Shown one piece after another: positions 10,262 to 20,961 of a stretch of DNA of 64,000 bases. Positions within the stretch are counted from its first letter, which is position 1. Each line of letters opens with the position of its first letter. Source of the DNA: Thozetella sp. PMI_491 (taxonomy: Eukaryota; Ascomycota; Sordariomycetes; Chaetosphaeriales; Chaetosphaeriaceae); assembly GCA_021432635.1 (NCBI GenBank), contig MU270050.1, forward strand, positions 611,413 through 675,412. Direction: 5' to 3'. Made by a program: the position numbers and the translations under genes. The notes beneath the pieces were generated by a model, which saw nothing but the letters and a program-made list of their open reading frames with translations, did no database searches and had not been told where the DNA came from.

Positions 10262-11847
10262 TTAGTTAAAGTGGTAGCACTGGTCCGCAATGGGCACCTC
10301 GACACTGTACAGCTCGCCGCTGATCCACTTGGTGGCGAATCCCTTCAACGAGAACAAGAAGTCGGATACGATATAGACACCCTGGTCGCAAGTCTTGGCA
10401 TCGCCATCCTCAGGCAGAGAAACGACCGTACCGTTTATCTCCTCCAGGCCCGAAAGCGTGAACTTGTTGTGGATCTGGGGCGTCGCGGTCAGACCAGAGC
10501 TCAGGTCAATGAGCCCGCCCAGGGCCTTGATCACCAGCTCGACAGTCACGCCGGCGCCAACATCAGCCTCAATGGTAGCCTTCTCGGTGATGTTGATCAC
10601 GCTGGAGTGAGTAGGCTCCCAGCCAGTGGCCGAGGTCTTGCTACCGTCAAGCACGTCGATGTGCACATTCCCATCGGGAAGCTGAATACCGAACTCGGTA
10701 TCAATGCCAACCGCAGCATCCGTGGACAGGTTGAGGCCGATAGAGAAGGCCACGCCAGGCCCGATGTCGATGAGGCCCGGGACGCTGACAAGCGAGTAGG
10801 TGAACTCGTCCGGAGCATATGTGAAGTCGTGCTGGTAGGCCGCAGCCACCTCGGCAGAGAGACCGACATCGGCGCCGAAAGAGGCATCAAGGTCGAAGTA
10901 GAGCTGCTCCAGCTTGAAGCCCCAGAAGTTGTACTTGAGGTAGCCTGAGAAGGTGACGGAAGAGGTGAAGGAAGCCTCCTTGGCTGTTACGTTGACGTAC
11001 GGGGGCTGGCTGAAGATAACGGTCTCAGGGATGGACTTGTCGAACGAAAGGCTGAGACTGGGGTCCAGAGTAAGGCGGCGGGTAATCTTCGAGGCGGGCA
11101 GCGACGAGAAAGTCAGCTCGCAGCCCTCTGAGGTTGAGGATGGTTAGCTCGTATATCTCCAGGAGGTATTTAGGAAACCTTACCAGCGATGTCCTGGATC
11201 TCGTGCGGCGATGCGCTGCAGACAATAGTGTTGGTATAGTTGGACGCAACGCTGTCAACCTTGAAGAACCCTCTGCCCAGCTCAGCATCGCAGTTGCCGA
11301 GGTGGTTCGTGACCAGGACCAAAGATTCCTCGGCGGACCACGAGTCAAGAGCGCTCTGGAATGCGGTCTTGTCATTGAAGGAAACAATCACGCTGTCATC
11401 GCTGCAGGAGACGTTGCGAATGGCGGAAATATACTCAAGTGCGACGGTGCCCTTGCCCATAGCCAAGGTCATGTTGATGGAGCCGGCGCCCTGAACCTCG
11501 GTGGCATTTGGAACCGGGGCCTGCCCATAGTACAGCGATACGTTGGTCTTGGGAATGACGTTGGTGATATCATCCAGATCGATATCGGGGGCAGAGATGG
11601 GCCCATATGTGGCAGTGGTGTTGGTTAACGGACTGGGCGCCGGAGCCGAGTCCTCAGCATTAGCCGCTTGAATCGGCTCGGGGTTGGTCGCGTTCGGCAG
11701 CGGCATTTCCACCACGATATAGCGAACCACGGTGTTCTCCGGTGCGCACTGGCAGGAGTACTCCTCGGCGCCACCGAGCGTGGCGGATGCCGAGTGGAAT
11801 AGGAGAGCGGCCGCGCCGATGCGGGCGAGCGACCAGCTACGAGCCAT
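10262..11847 (-). CDS. Large secreted protein, beta-rich, function unknown
   Basis: Two exons, 11847-11184 and 11127-10262, join in phase across GTAAGG...CCTCAG to give 509 residues. A signal peptide (hydrophobic stretch RIGAAALLFHSASA) is followed by a CQC motif, many N-glycosylation sequons (NATN, NTTA, NVSL, NMTL, NVSC) and alternating hydrophobic strands. The C-terminal half reads like a beta-structured module with VPGLIDIGPGVAFSIGLNLS. It resembles fungal secreted proteins carrying DUF7029/DUF7223-type modules, but I am not certain of that name. It is probably a cell-wall or extracellular protein. I see no catalytic residues and no GPI signal. Confidence 0.75.
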
Positions 11848-13915
11848 TATATCGTAATTAAGGGGGGTTGATGCGAAACGAATGTCGGTAAGTAACGAAA
11901 ATTATGAATGCCTAAAGAGTGAAGGTAGCGGTATTAGGAAACCGCAGAGTGACCACAAGTGATCGATAGTAAATGAGCGACAGGTACAGGAGGTCAAGCC
12001 ACGACGACAACTCTCACGATGCACCTCGGGCCGGACATGGTAGTTAATGTATTCGATTGCGTCGGAGGGCATCGCTTACCCCTGACTCGCTGCCGACCGT
12101 AGCGACCGCTCAGGGTCCATTCTCGATGTACCGGCCGAAACCCCTAGTGCCCGGTTCGGCAATTGGCCACTGGGCCCCGTTGTTGCATCGACCTCGGGAC
12201 CCCGTAGTTGGGGGTCGAGAGGCTACAGTACCTCCACAGCTCGATATAGCTCGGCGCAGTAGTAGGCCCTGGCTAGCTGTGTCGAAGGGCAAAGGCCTGC
12301 CGCGCGCCAACCAGGGCCTGGTTAGCCGGCAAGGAAAGACCATGAAACCGCGTGTGGAGGCTCTGAGTCGCGACGATATGGGACGGTATTGGGTTTTGAC
12401 AGGTTGCTGAAGTCGGGCCTGCTGGGATGGCAGAGGGGAAGGGGGGCTTGCGTGTACGGCGCCTATGCTATGCCTTGGTAATTGAACGGCCGGAGCTTTA
12501 GCTAATTGAGGGTTGCCATGAGTCGGCGCGCTGCCCCTGAGATCCGGGATGAGGACCGATTTGGCAATGGGCCCGTGAAGGGTTCTCGGCTTGTGGGCCG
12601 ACCGCTCTGGGCATAAGATAATTAGCTGGTCACCGTGCGCCGTCCTTGCTCCGTGCTCACGATTAGGCCTCCCGCGCTTCTCCACAGGGCCGACAGCTAT
12701 GAAAGCCAAAGTACATGCTCATACCCCTTCTGGAAGCAACACCGGTATACTTCGGCCACTTTGGGACCAATCCAATTCATCTGGCAACGGGATGCTTGCT
12801 CTCGTCGCCGAGCTTTGGTTTATGACACGACATCCGAAGCGAACCAGCCGATGCGACCGAGTTCGGACTATGAGAATACACGTGGGCGCGAACTCCCACT
12901 GCTTAAGGTGCCAATTTGACCATGTGGCAAGGGCGATAAACGCGTCTGCCATACCATTTGGGGCGTGGCACTGGCTTCTTTCTTGCAGCTCACCGCAGTT
13001 GGTTATGGACTGCTACTGCGCCACTGTTGGTGCGCCCAGACTCGGGCCGTGCCACGAGGTAATTAGACACCCACCCACGAGAACATTTTCAAGAGTGCCT
13101 TGCTCCTTGTATGCTCGACGGAGTTCTCCATCGAACCCAAAATAACCTCAACACGAACAACGCAACTGGAGTCAAGCTCCGAGCTCGGGCCCATGATTCC
13201 GTATAGACGAGCCCCCAGCCCCGTAGCGACGCGTCCTAGAAGGCGATCAAAGTAGCATCTAATTGCAGATACGCGAAGATCGGAGGCACTCCTCGGTGGC
13301 CAAAGACATGCTGGGGCACGGATGTCCACTACCGTATGAAGAGAGACCATAGGAACTGGATGCGACATCAGTTTATACAGCCTCGCGCTACCGCTAAGTC
13401 ATAGCTACACGGTCGGGACTTTGAGCTACAGCTCAGTGTCCTAGCCAAGTACTACCAGAAGAACCCAATGTAATTACAGCTGGTCCCCCACGGGTGTCCG
13501 TGTTAAGGATCCTCGATGACGTACTGGGCCGTGGAGAGGTCCGATGTTGCTGCCGCGAGAAATCCCGAGCCTCAGTTCATGACCCACCTTGGGTCTCGAT
13601 TTACCCCGCTCAAGTGAGCAGGGAACCTGGACGGACGGACGCTGCTCTGGCTACCGAGCATGCAAATAGCCCAGCATAGCTAATGGCCCTAGAGCACCTT
13701 AGAGCACCTATTAACCCTATTCTACCTATACGGAAAGTGAGGCCAGCTAGGTCTCTCTAAGTAAGGTACGAAGTACCTAATCCCATCTCCAGCCTCAGAG
13801 TACGCCGCCCCACCCTCGTCATTGGCTTGCCCTGAAACTTACGACGCATCCTTCACCTGCGAAGGGAGCTTTGGCCGTCCATCCCGGAACCCCGCTCTGC
13901 GGCGCACCGAGGAGA
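11848..13915. other. Long intergenic region without supported gene
   Basis: Two kilobases with several open frames up to 199 codons on both strands. All overlap one another, none has a plausible signal, membrane or domain motif, and none continues through a good splice site. I treat them as chance frames in GC-rich DNA. Confidence 0.45.
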
Positions 13916-14758
13916 ATGGCAGAGAGATCGGCGACTGAGCTGGCCACCTTTAGTCGGTTTTCAAGTCTCCCGCCAGAGCTGCGCAATCAGATCTGGGGAG
14001 AGGCGCTGCCGGCGAGGGACGGCCCTGCCCTCTACTTCTACAAGAAGGGTTTCTGGCGCCCCGAAGCGCCGCCGCCATCCGATGGCGAGCAGGACAGGGA
14101 AGAAATTCTCGAATACGAGTTCCGTCACGAGCTTCTAGACCGTGTCCAGGTTGACATCCCTTTGGCGTTTGTCAACCGAGAGGCGCGAAGCATCGCCCTG
14201 GTCTGGCTTCAGGAGCAGGGCATTGAGACCCACTTCGGCGACAACAGGCAGCGCCATGTCTTCATGCGCCCGTTCGACCCGGTCCAGGATGTCCTGTACG
14301 TTGCACATAGCAAGTGGGCCGACTTCTGCTCAGAGCCTTACGACCGGTTGTTCGAGCCCGACCTTTTTGAACGGACTGTCAATACCAGCAGTGTAGACTT
14401 CACCCAGATCGCTATACCCGAGGCGCTACTACAGAGCGAAAACGACGCACTATCCGACATGCTCGAGTGGTTTTTTAACATCAGAATCTTGTACATCATT
14501 ATTGGAACAGAACCAGGGCCAATAGTAGGACCAGATGGCCGTGAGGCGTACCCTCGATGGGAGCTCGCAAAGACCCGGGGGAGGTCATTCTACTGGCAGG
14601 CTCAGCGGTTCTGCTTTGCGCTGGGTGATGGAGAACCTATAGCTGAAGACAGCTCATATAAGAGGATAGAAGAAGCAAGTAGAGGACTGGCGGAAAGGCT
14701 AGCAAGGGAACATGTCCCTCACTTCGAGATTCGACCTGCTCTCGCCATTAGAAGATGA
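13916..14758 (+). CDS. 2EXR-domain protein
   Basis: Single exon, 280 residues from the ATG at 13916; an in-frame extension upstream begins only with TTG. Near the N-terminus it has FSSLPPELRNQIWGEAL, the opening of the 2EXR fold, an F-box-like family expanded in fungi. It continues with VQVDIPLAFVNREARSIAL, the usual 'few hits are related to other names' segment of that domain. The remainder is helical with no enzyme motif. The role of 2EXR proteins is unknown. It ends with a basic tail. The copy looks intact. Confidence 0.8.
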   Translation: MAERSATELATFSRFSSLPPELRNQIWGEALPARDGPALYFYKKGFWRPEAPPPSDGEQDREEILEYEFRHELLDRVQVDIPLAFVNREARSIALVWLQEQGIETHFGDNRQRHVFMRPFDPVQDVLYVAHSKWADFCSEPYDRLFEPDLFERTVNTSSVDFTQIAIPEALLQSENDALSDMLEWFFNIRILYIIIGTEPGPIVGPDGREAYPRWELAKTRGRSFYWQAQRFCFALGDGEPIAEDSSYKRIEEASRGLAERLAREHVPHFEIRPALAIRR

Positions 14759-15054
14759 GACAGCTTGAGCCATACTGGTGTTATTTGGACAGACGAGGCA
14801 AGTCTAGACGAGCCCCAGAGCCTATCACTGCAAGGGGTAGTGGCGACGCGTCGCGAAAAGCAGACATAAATTGACGTTGGACCACGACTCGTGTAATTGC
14901 GGGCCCCACGAACATTGCACCTTAGCTTAATTTGCGTCCACCTAAGAAAAGATTTCAGGGATACAGCCTTTTATTCTGGGTAATTTTGTTCCGGGCAACC
15001 CCAAGGTAGATAAAGACGCAATATATCCCACCCAGGTAGCCCGGTGGCCACTAT

Positions 15055-15903
15055 TTAAGCCGCACAAGGGCATGTGCCTGACTTGGGGTCAAAGGAGACC
15101 CCGATTCGGTAGGGGCTGGCATAAACGGTGTTAATCTCGCTAAGCATCTGGTTGTAAGCTGTTGGCAGACGCGAGAAAACAAAGTTGTTAGTTGAGGGAC
15201 GGTCATTAAAACAACCCATGAGGAGAGCATACTCGTAATGTTAACACCGACATTGTACAGCCCGGTTCCTTCCCGCGTCTGGAGAGTAACCTGCCCATCA
15301 AGCCAATAATATTCATTGTGCCAATGGTTCGCGAGGTTTGTAAACCATGTATAGCCATAGGTGGTTCCGCCCGTGGCGTTGTAGCAGACACCGGACGGAT
15401 CATTGCAGAACGGGGCGGGATGATCAGCGTGCTGCATGCCTCCGCCCCCAGCGACGAGCTTGAAGGTACCAGTAGTGGTGATAGACACATCGGTAGTTAC
15501 TCCGGCACGCCTGGGATATGGCCATGTCAGAAACTATCCGGTTCGATAGGAAGCGTGCATACTCACTGCCAGTATTCAACTTCCCACCGGAGCAGAACGT
15601 AGCCAGTCCCCTTGAGGGTAACGTAGTCCGTATTATGGAACAGCAGATAAGTACCCGCTACCCACGCATTGTCAGTGGTTTCACGCGGTGATAATTTGAG
15701 TAGTTGGGTGGCTTACTCGGGTATCCAGGCTGCCATGCGACCCAGGTGCCATCAATAGCAGATATGCCTGTTTCAGCACGGTGGGTGAGCGTAGTAGCCC
15801 GCGTCTGAAGAATAGTCTCGGGAGTAGGGCTAGCGACCGTCAAGTATGGCGTAGATACCAGTAGGGCAAGGTGCAGAGCGATCGTGCGAAGAGCTCCGAA
15901 CAT
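15055..15903 (-). CDS. Secreted protein with four exons, family unknown
   Basis: Exons 15903-15717, 15657-15567, 15510-15233 and 15158-15055 join in phase with GT-AG introns of 56-74 bases and give 219 residues. The last intron matters: without it the tail becomes an unlikely basic, low-complexity extension. A signal peptide covers about residues 1-25 (FGALRTIALHLALLVSTPYLTVAS). The mature protein is rich in Thr, Tyr, Gly and Trp and has four cysteines, two at the extreme C-terminus in a GTCPC motif. Segments such as NLANHWHNEYYWLDGQ suggest a beta-sandwich, perhaps sugar-binding. I do not recognise the family. Confidence 0.65.
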
Positions 15904-17468
15904 CGTGATAGCAGTTAGCATAAGACTATCCTGGATATTTGTCTCAAAAGCACCGTGGAAAGCTACAGCGCAGACGGCCTCTCGACAAGACTTGATGTAT
16001 TTAACCATCTCTCCTTTTGGCGCGGCTACCTTCATAGTAGCAATGTTGCTGCCCTCTACCGAGGACGAGACGGATGTGATACTAATTCCCGGCCCATCGG
16101 CCGGTGGGTAACCCCAGCTCCATGCACCCCGGATCGACCTCTGTCTGGGGTAATGACATCTTAAACCATCGTGGATAGGTGGAATCGAGACTCTGATCAA
16201 GTTCCTCTGCCAAAGCCCATATATCGTCATAGTCGATTACTCTATATTACGCATCAACGACTCGGGGCAATCATCGGATATCTCCTTCTCCTCAGTGGAG
16301 GATCAAAAACGTGGCGAGCCTGGTGTCCAGAGCTGGGCCTACCAATGTTGTCGTGACAAGTTCTATCTCTGTATCCGCACCAACCCGGTACAAATGTCCC
16401 CCCTGTGACTTGCGGGTTGTGTTACATTAGGTTGCTATGATGGCCCGAGTGGGTACCCCTTGTCTAGTTTGAGAGTTCTGACCCGAGCCCGGGATTTCGC
16501 CCGACGGCCGAGAAGACCTTCGAGAACCGGGTGCGAACGTAGGAAGCATTACTTTGAGCGGTACCTTCCATGACAGGGTTCCCCGCAGATGAGCATCTAA
16601 TCGATGGTTGAGCGCACTGGGCTAGATATCTGTCGAGACTGCGGCTTTCCAAGCCGCGGCACCGCGAAGTCTCCATTTCATTATCCCTCTGAGGAACTAG
16701 CTGCAAGTAGAACAAAGTGGAAGTCGCTCAACCTCGCCGCCACCGCATCATCTCTTCTGACAGGAAGATTCCGCTCGACTTGCCGATCTGCAAGCTGTGA
16801 GGTCTCGTTCTAATCCTATTTAATACCGTATCCTAAGCGATTGCCGGCGATTGACCTGACACAGTGGTGCCGTGCAACCATCCACGTAATCACTATTTGT
16901 TTGAGATCACCCCGGCGTAATTGCTTTTTATATACTTTCGATATACTATGCCATAACTGAATGCTGCAGGACATTACTAAGGTGGCGGGCGTGCGACTTA
17001 GTCTGTCAGCCGCCACGTACCTCTTGACCTAACCGCCCATCGGCATCTCATTGGTGTCAAAGTACCCCAGATTCGTAATCAATGAAGAAGTTTCCTTGAG
17101 AACCGGAGATTCTTCGGGATCCGACTGATTTCTTGCAAGACATGACTGGCTTTTCATCACTCTATACAAAGCTGATTCAGATGCAGGGAGCTTACAGGGC
17201 CAGCAATGAGCCTACAGGACCGTTTTCTGACTTTCAGGCTGTCAAATCTAACCGAACAATGTCTCATACCACGCTACCTAACATATTAGGGGTGCAATAT
17301 GCAACCCGCAGGCCACAGGAAACACATTGTCAAATCATTCAAGTGGGGATTATGTGTGATGCTGGCGAAATTTGTTTAGCGAGGATGGATATTCATCAAC
17401 TTCTCCCGTACTGCACTGATGAGATATAAGAGCTACGTATTATAACCGAGTGCGCGTACCTCAACTCC
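15904..17468. other. Intergenic, no supported gene
   Basis: Open frames here, the longest about 98 codons at 17133-17429, lack signals, motifs or splice partners. I see no RNA gene or repeat. Confidence 0.45.
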
Positions 17469-17744
17469 TTAAGTCGACTCCCAGATAAAGGTATCCTTGT
17501 CAGGCGCGGGCAGCTCTCGGCCCACCGGGTCCCAAGTGAATATATCAGCACTGAGACCTGATCTCTTCCGTTGCTCTAACCCTTGAATTGAAGGCTTGAG
17601 GTCCAGGGATCCTGTTTTAGTGTCAGCCCAAACGAAAGTAAAGATATAGTTTTGCATTGAAGCGAATGGTTACATGCCTAGGCTGACAATTGGGAGAGCC
17701 ATGACGGCGGCAAGAAGAAGCGAGATCAGGGAGAGTGACTTCAT
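17469..17744 (-). CDS. Putative small secreted peptide precursor
   Basis: Exon 17744-17678 encodes a strong signal peptide (MKSLSLISLLLAAVMALPIV) and stops shortly after if unspliced. A GC-AG intron (CTAG|GCATGT ... CTGACACTAAAACAG) joins it in phase to 17611-17469, giving 69 residues. The second exon contains an RKR Kex2-like site. After it comes a tail with two similar blocks, DIFTW and DTFIW, so cleavage would release one peptide of about 30 residues. The gene is divergent from the UstYa gene at 18141, only about 400 bases away. That placement suggests a single-copy substrate peptide. Donor GCATGT is weaker than the usual GCAAGT, so the second exon is less certain than the signal peptide. 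Confidence 0.5.
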
Positions 17745-18140
17745 AGTAATCGATCTAAATAAGGGGGTTGAAGTTTTATCGGAATGGATTCTGTTGTAAT
17801 AGCGAGAAGAATATGGCCCAGTGTGGAGCGATAGAATAGTTTTTATAATGCTTGCTTTTCGGAGCACTCTTCAGACGACCAGGGATACTTCCCATGCAAA
17901 ATAGCGTCTGCCCTCCCATGATTACTGAAATAAATTCATTAGTGTTCTGTTTTTGGTAACAGTCGATATGCTAGATATCAATAATGCCTAAGATTACTTA
18001 TCGTGAGTAATCGCTCAAAATAAATAGACTGGACGTGTCAGCTGCTACACTCCATCTTTATCAGGTTCATCCTCTGCCCCGATTTCCTGCCGATCTTCCA
18101 AAGCCCGTTACTATACGATTCCAAAACCACTTTGCTCACA
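17745..18140. promoter_or_regulatory. Shared divergent promoter region
   Basis: About 400 bases between the small peptide gene (minus) and the UstYa gene (plus). It would allow co-regulation of both. I could not single out a binding site. Confidence 0.4.
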
Positions 18141-19256
18141 ATGCCCGACAGTGAATTTGGATCGGAGGATCCTCTTCTTGAATACGCATCTAGCAAGACT
18201 CAACCGCAATGGGCCGCGCGGAACCGGATCAGAGCTATGGTCTACATAGGGATAGGATGCATTCTGTACTCAGTTGTGCTTGTTCTAATTACTTCAAGAG
18301 TATTAGAGACGCAAAGGCGCTACGGAACCAGATGGATAGATTGTCAGTATACACTGCGACTGATATTTGTGCATTGCTAATAGCCGTGGCACTCTGAAGC
18401 GCCGGCCAATGATTTCATTGCCTACGAATCCCGAGTATTTTCTGTCGATGAGGCGATCAAGCAAGATGGATACTTCTCATCCACTCCATCGCCCAGAGTC
18501 GATCAAAACTGGCACGAGCTATTCCAAGGTGTGTGATGCTTGCGAGTTCAAAACGCGTATCAAGCTGCGGGGACTGATGCACGATCGAAATAGACCAGGA
18601 CATTGCCCTTTCCCCCGAAATCATGCGGAATCTCGGGCGGGAGGATCAAGGAATCAAGCTACCAGATGGAAATTATTTCGGGGCTATGATGGTCTTTCAT
18701 CATCTCCACTGCCTCGTAAGTCTTCCAACATATCCTGAAACATGATCAACAGAGGATTTCTAATATTGTACGACATGATAGAAAAATATATACCATACTC
18801 TTCACCCCGAGTATTATACATATGTGATCCAGAAGACCCCGGAAGGTCGTGCCACACAAGAGTTCCACACGAGTAAGACATAATGAATGCTTAAGATATT
18901 CTAAAGTGATTCTGATGATAGTACCATAGGGCATTGCCTCCACTTGCTTAAAGAGGCTGTCATGTGCCAGGCCGACCCAACATTTATCACAATGAAATGG
19001 AGCGAGCATGCACCGATCCCGATTGGGAACCTGTCCTCTCCTCATGAATGTGTAAATTGGGACAGGCTCCAAGAATGGGTTGTACCCCACTCGTTTGATC
19101 CATTGGAGGATGGAGTTCTTGTGCATCCTAAATATGGTATGCCAAAACACCCAGGCCCTTGTAACTTCGCGGAAGCAATGCTAACACCAAGAAGGCCCGG
19201 CATTTAAAGACCGTGATTGGGTAGACTTCAAAAAAAAAGACGTACCAAGTGGATAA
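18141..19256 (+). CDS. UstYa-family (DUF3328) oxidative cyclase
   Basis: Six exons (18141-18342, 18400-18528, 18594-18715, 18782-18872, 18930-19136, 19195-19256) keep phase throughout and give 270 residues. A single membrane helix lies at about residues 33-52. The UstYa core follows: ANDFIAYESRVFSVDEAIKQ, then HHLHC at 146-150, HPEYYTYVIQ, HTRHC at 180-184, and LLKEAVMCQADPTF. Both HxxHC motifs are present. At first sight the gene looks frameshifted after HHLHC, but using the acceptor ending at 18781 restores a normal family sequence. The family oxidises ribosomal peptides in ustiloxin-, asperipin- and cyclochlorotine-type pathways. The nearest candidate substrate is the divergent peptide gene at 17469-17744. 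The last exon is the least certain join. Confidence 0.82.
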
Positions 19257-19712
19257 GAGCACCGAATAAATCGGTATGATTCTAGCATGCGGACTTAATC
19301 CAAACCACTCGTTCGTATTTGCTAGAACTACATAGCAATGCATTTGAACCACGACGTCGAAGATAGGGTGCCACTATAACGTCAGCCCTGAAGTTGGGAA
19401 GTTGTCCTAGCCCATGAGACTAGACGAAAAATTAAATAGAAGCCCGAAGCGACCAAGAAATTGTGTGCTTAGCCCGCTAGTTCTCGGCATCTACCATTAC
19501 CAGCTCCCGATTGTATCCCACGGCCCCTAGCCGCCGGACTCCGCTCTGCCGGTATTCCGCTAGGAGAAGGGCCCGCCGGTTGGCGCTGGCCGATTACAGC
19601 TCTAGATAAGGGTGATGCATATGGAGAAAATGTACTAAGGTCAACATCAAAACCTTATAGCGGTGTTGGCCTCCAGCTCCAGTTCTGCAGCATATTTCTC
19701 AGTGAAGAAATC
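19257..19712. other. Intergenic
   Basis: No gene seen; upstream region of the reductase at 19713. Confidence 0.4.
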
Positions 19713-20796
19713 ATGGCAGCGCACCCAAAAGCTGTCGGGGATGGATCCACTATTCTGATTGTGGGAGCATCAAGTTTTGTCGGCGCGCACATAGTGCTTG
19801 CATTCCTTTCTTCGGGGTATAAAGTCAGAGCAACAGACTACGAGGCATCAAAAGCAACGTGGTTGACGGAGGATGCTTTCAAATCCTACGCAGATTCCAG
19901 CTCGCTCGAGCTAGTTATCGTTTCCGATATTACCGCCGACAATGCCTTTGCCAATGTCGTCCGAGGGGTATCGGCCTTCATCTACGTTGCAAATGTAGCG
20001 GTACAACTCAACCCGAACGATACCATCCCGCAGAATGTTGCAGGAATACTCAACGCCCTGCGAGCGGCCACCAAGGAGCCTTCTATTCGGCGGTTCGTCA
20101 TGACCTCGTCGTACGCCGTCGAGTTTACGCCCAACCCGAGCCCAGACGCCCGACTTGACTCCAAATCCTGGAATCTAGAAGCTCTTGAGAGAGCCTGGGC
20201 ACCTCCACCATACGAGAACAGCCGTTTTTCAGATGTCTCTATGGCTAGCAAAGTGCAGGCGGAGCAAGCGCTGTGGAAGTTTGTCGACGACGAAAACCTT
20301 CCCTTCGGTGTGAATACAGTGCTTCCAGGCTGGATCACCGGCAAGCTGTTCAGCACGATGCAGAATCCATCTTCGATTCTATGCCTGCTTGGTTTGTACA
20401 ATAACGACCCTACCTGGCTCAGATCTCTTCAGATACGTAAGTTTCGCCGTTGCCTCCTGAAATTTTACCACAGCTAATACATCTCCCCGGTAACCAGATA
20501 GCTATGTCAGCGTACGCGACGTCGCTATGGTGCACGTGGGTGCAGCGATTGACTCGAATATTGCGGGTGAACGGATTTATGCGATTGCGGAGCATACAGA
20601 CTGGAACGACTTTCTAGCCATTCTTCGCAGGTTATACCCCGAGAAGAAGTTCATGGACGACATGCCAGATTTGGGACGGTTTCGAGGGGAAGTCGACACA
20701 AGCTTGGCGCGAGGAATGCTGAAGAAATGGGGCGCGCGTGATGCGTGGGTTCCGCTGGAGGATGGGATCAAGGATACTTTCGACTATGAGCACTGA
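19713..20796 (+). CDS. Extended short-chain dehydrogenase/reductase (aldehyde/dihydroflavonol-reductase-like)
   Basis: Exons 19713-20436 and 20498-20796 join in phase across GTAAGT...AACCAG to give 340 residues. The N-terminus has the NAD(P)-binding turn TILIVGASSFVGAHIV (GxxxxxG type). The catalytic area shows FVMTSSYAVEF, and YENSRFSDVSMASKVQAEQ in the YxxxK region; here the spacing around the tyrosine is unusual and the canonical YxxxSK triplet is replaced by a serine-rich version, so activity is not assured. A PGWITG segment follows. Related fungal enzymes reduce ketones or aldehydes in secondary metabolism. It is followed tail-to-tail by the broken P450. Confidence 0.8.
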
Positions 20797-20961
20797 TGAT
20801 GAAGCGAAGAAGAGGAAATATGTCACATCTGGCACATTTAGATGCACTGCAAAACTTAGTTCTAGGTTTCTAGTCCAAGCCCATTATTTTCTTCTGCAGC
20901 CATATGAAACTATCTACGCGATCCGGCAGAGCCCAATACCTTCAGCGAAGAGCAAGCAGGC

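Noticed and set aside
10271..11628. Two plus-strand frames of 225 and 164 codons
   Set aside because: They lie antisense to the secreted protein at 10262-11847, which has a signal peptide, sequons and a clean intron. The plus-strand frames have no features.
12057..13368. Frames of 100-199 codons on both strands
   Set aside because: Mutually overlapping, no motifs, no splice continuation; likely chance frames.
18716..18930. UstYa gene at 18141 as a pseudogene
   Set aside because: Choosing the acceptor ending at 18781 and the donor at 18873 restores both HxxHC motifs and the HPEYYTY segment, with all phases correct.
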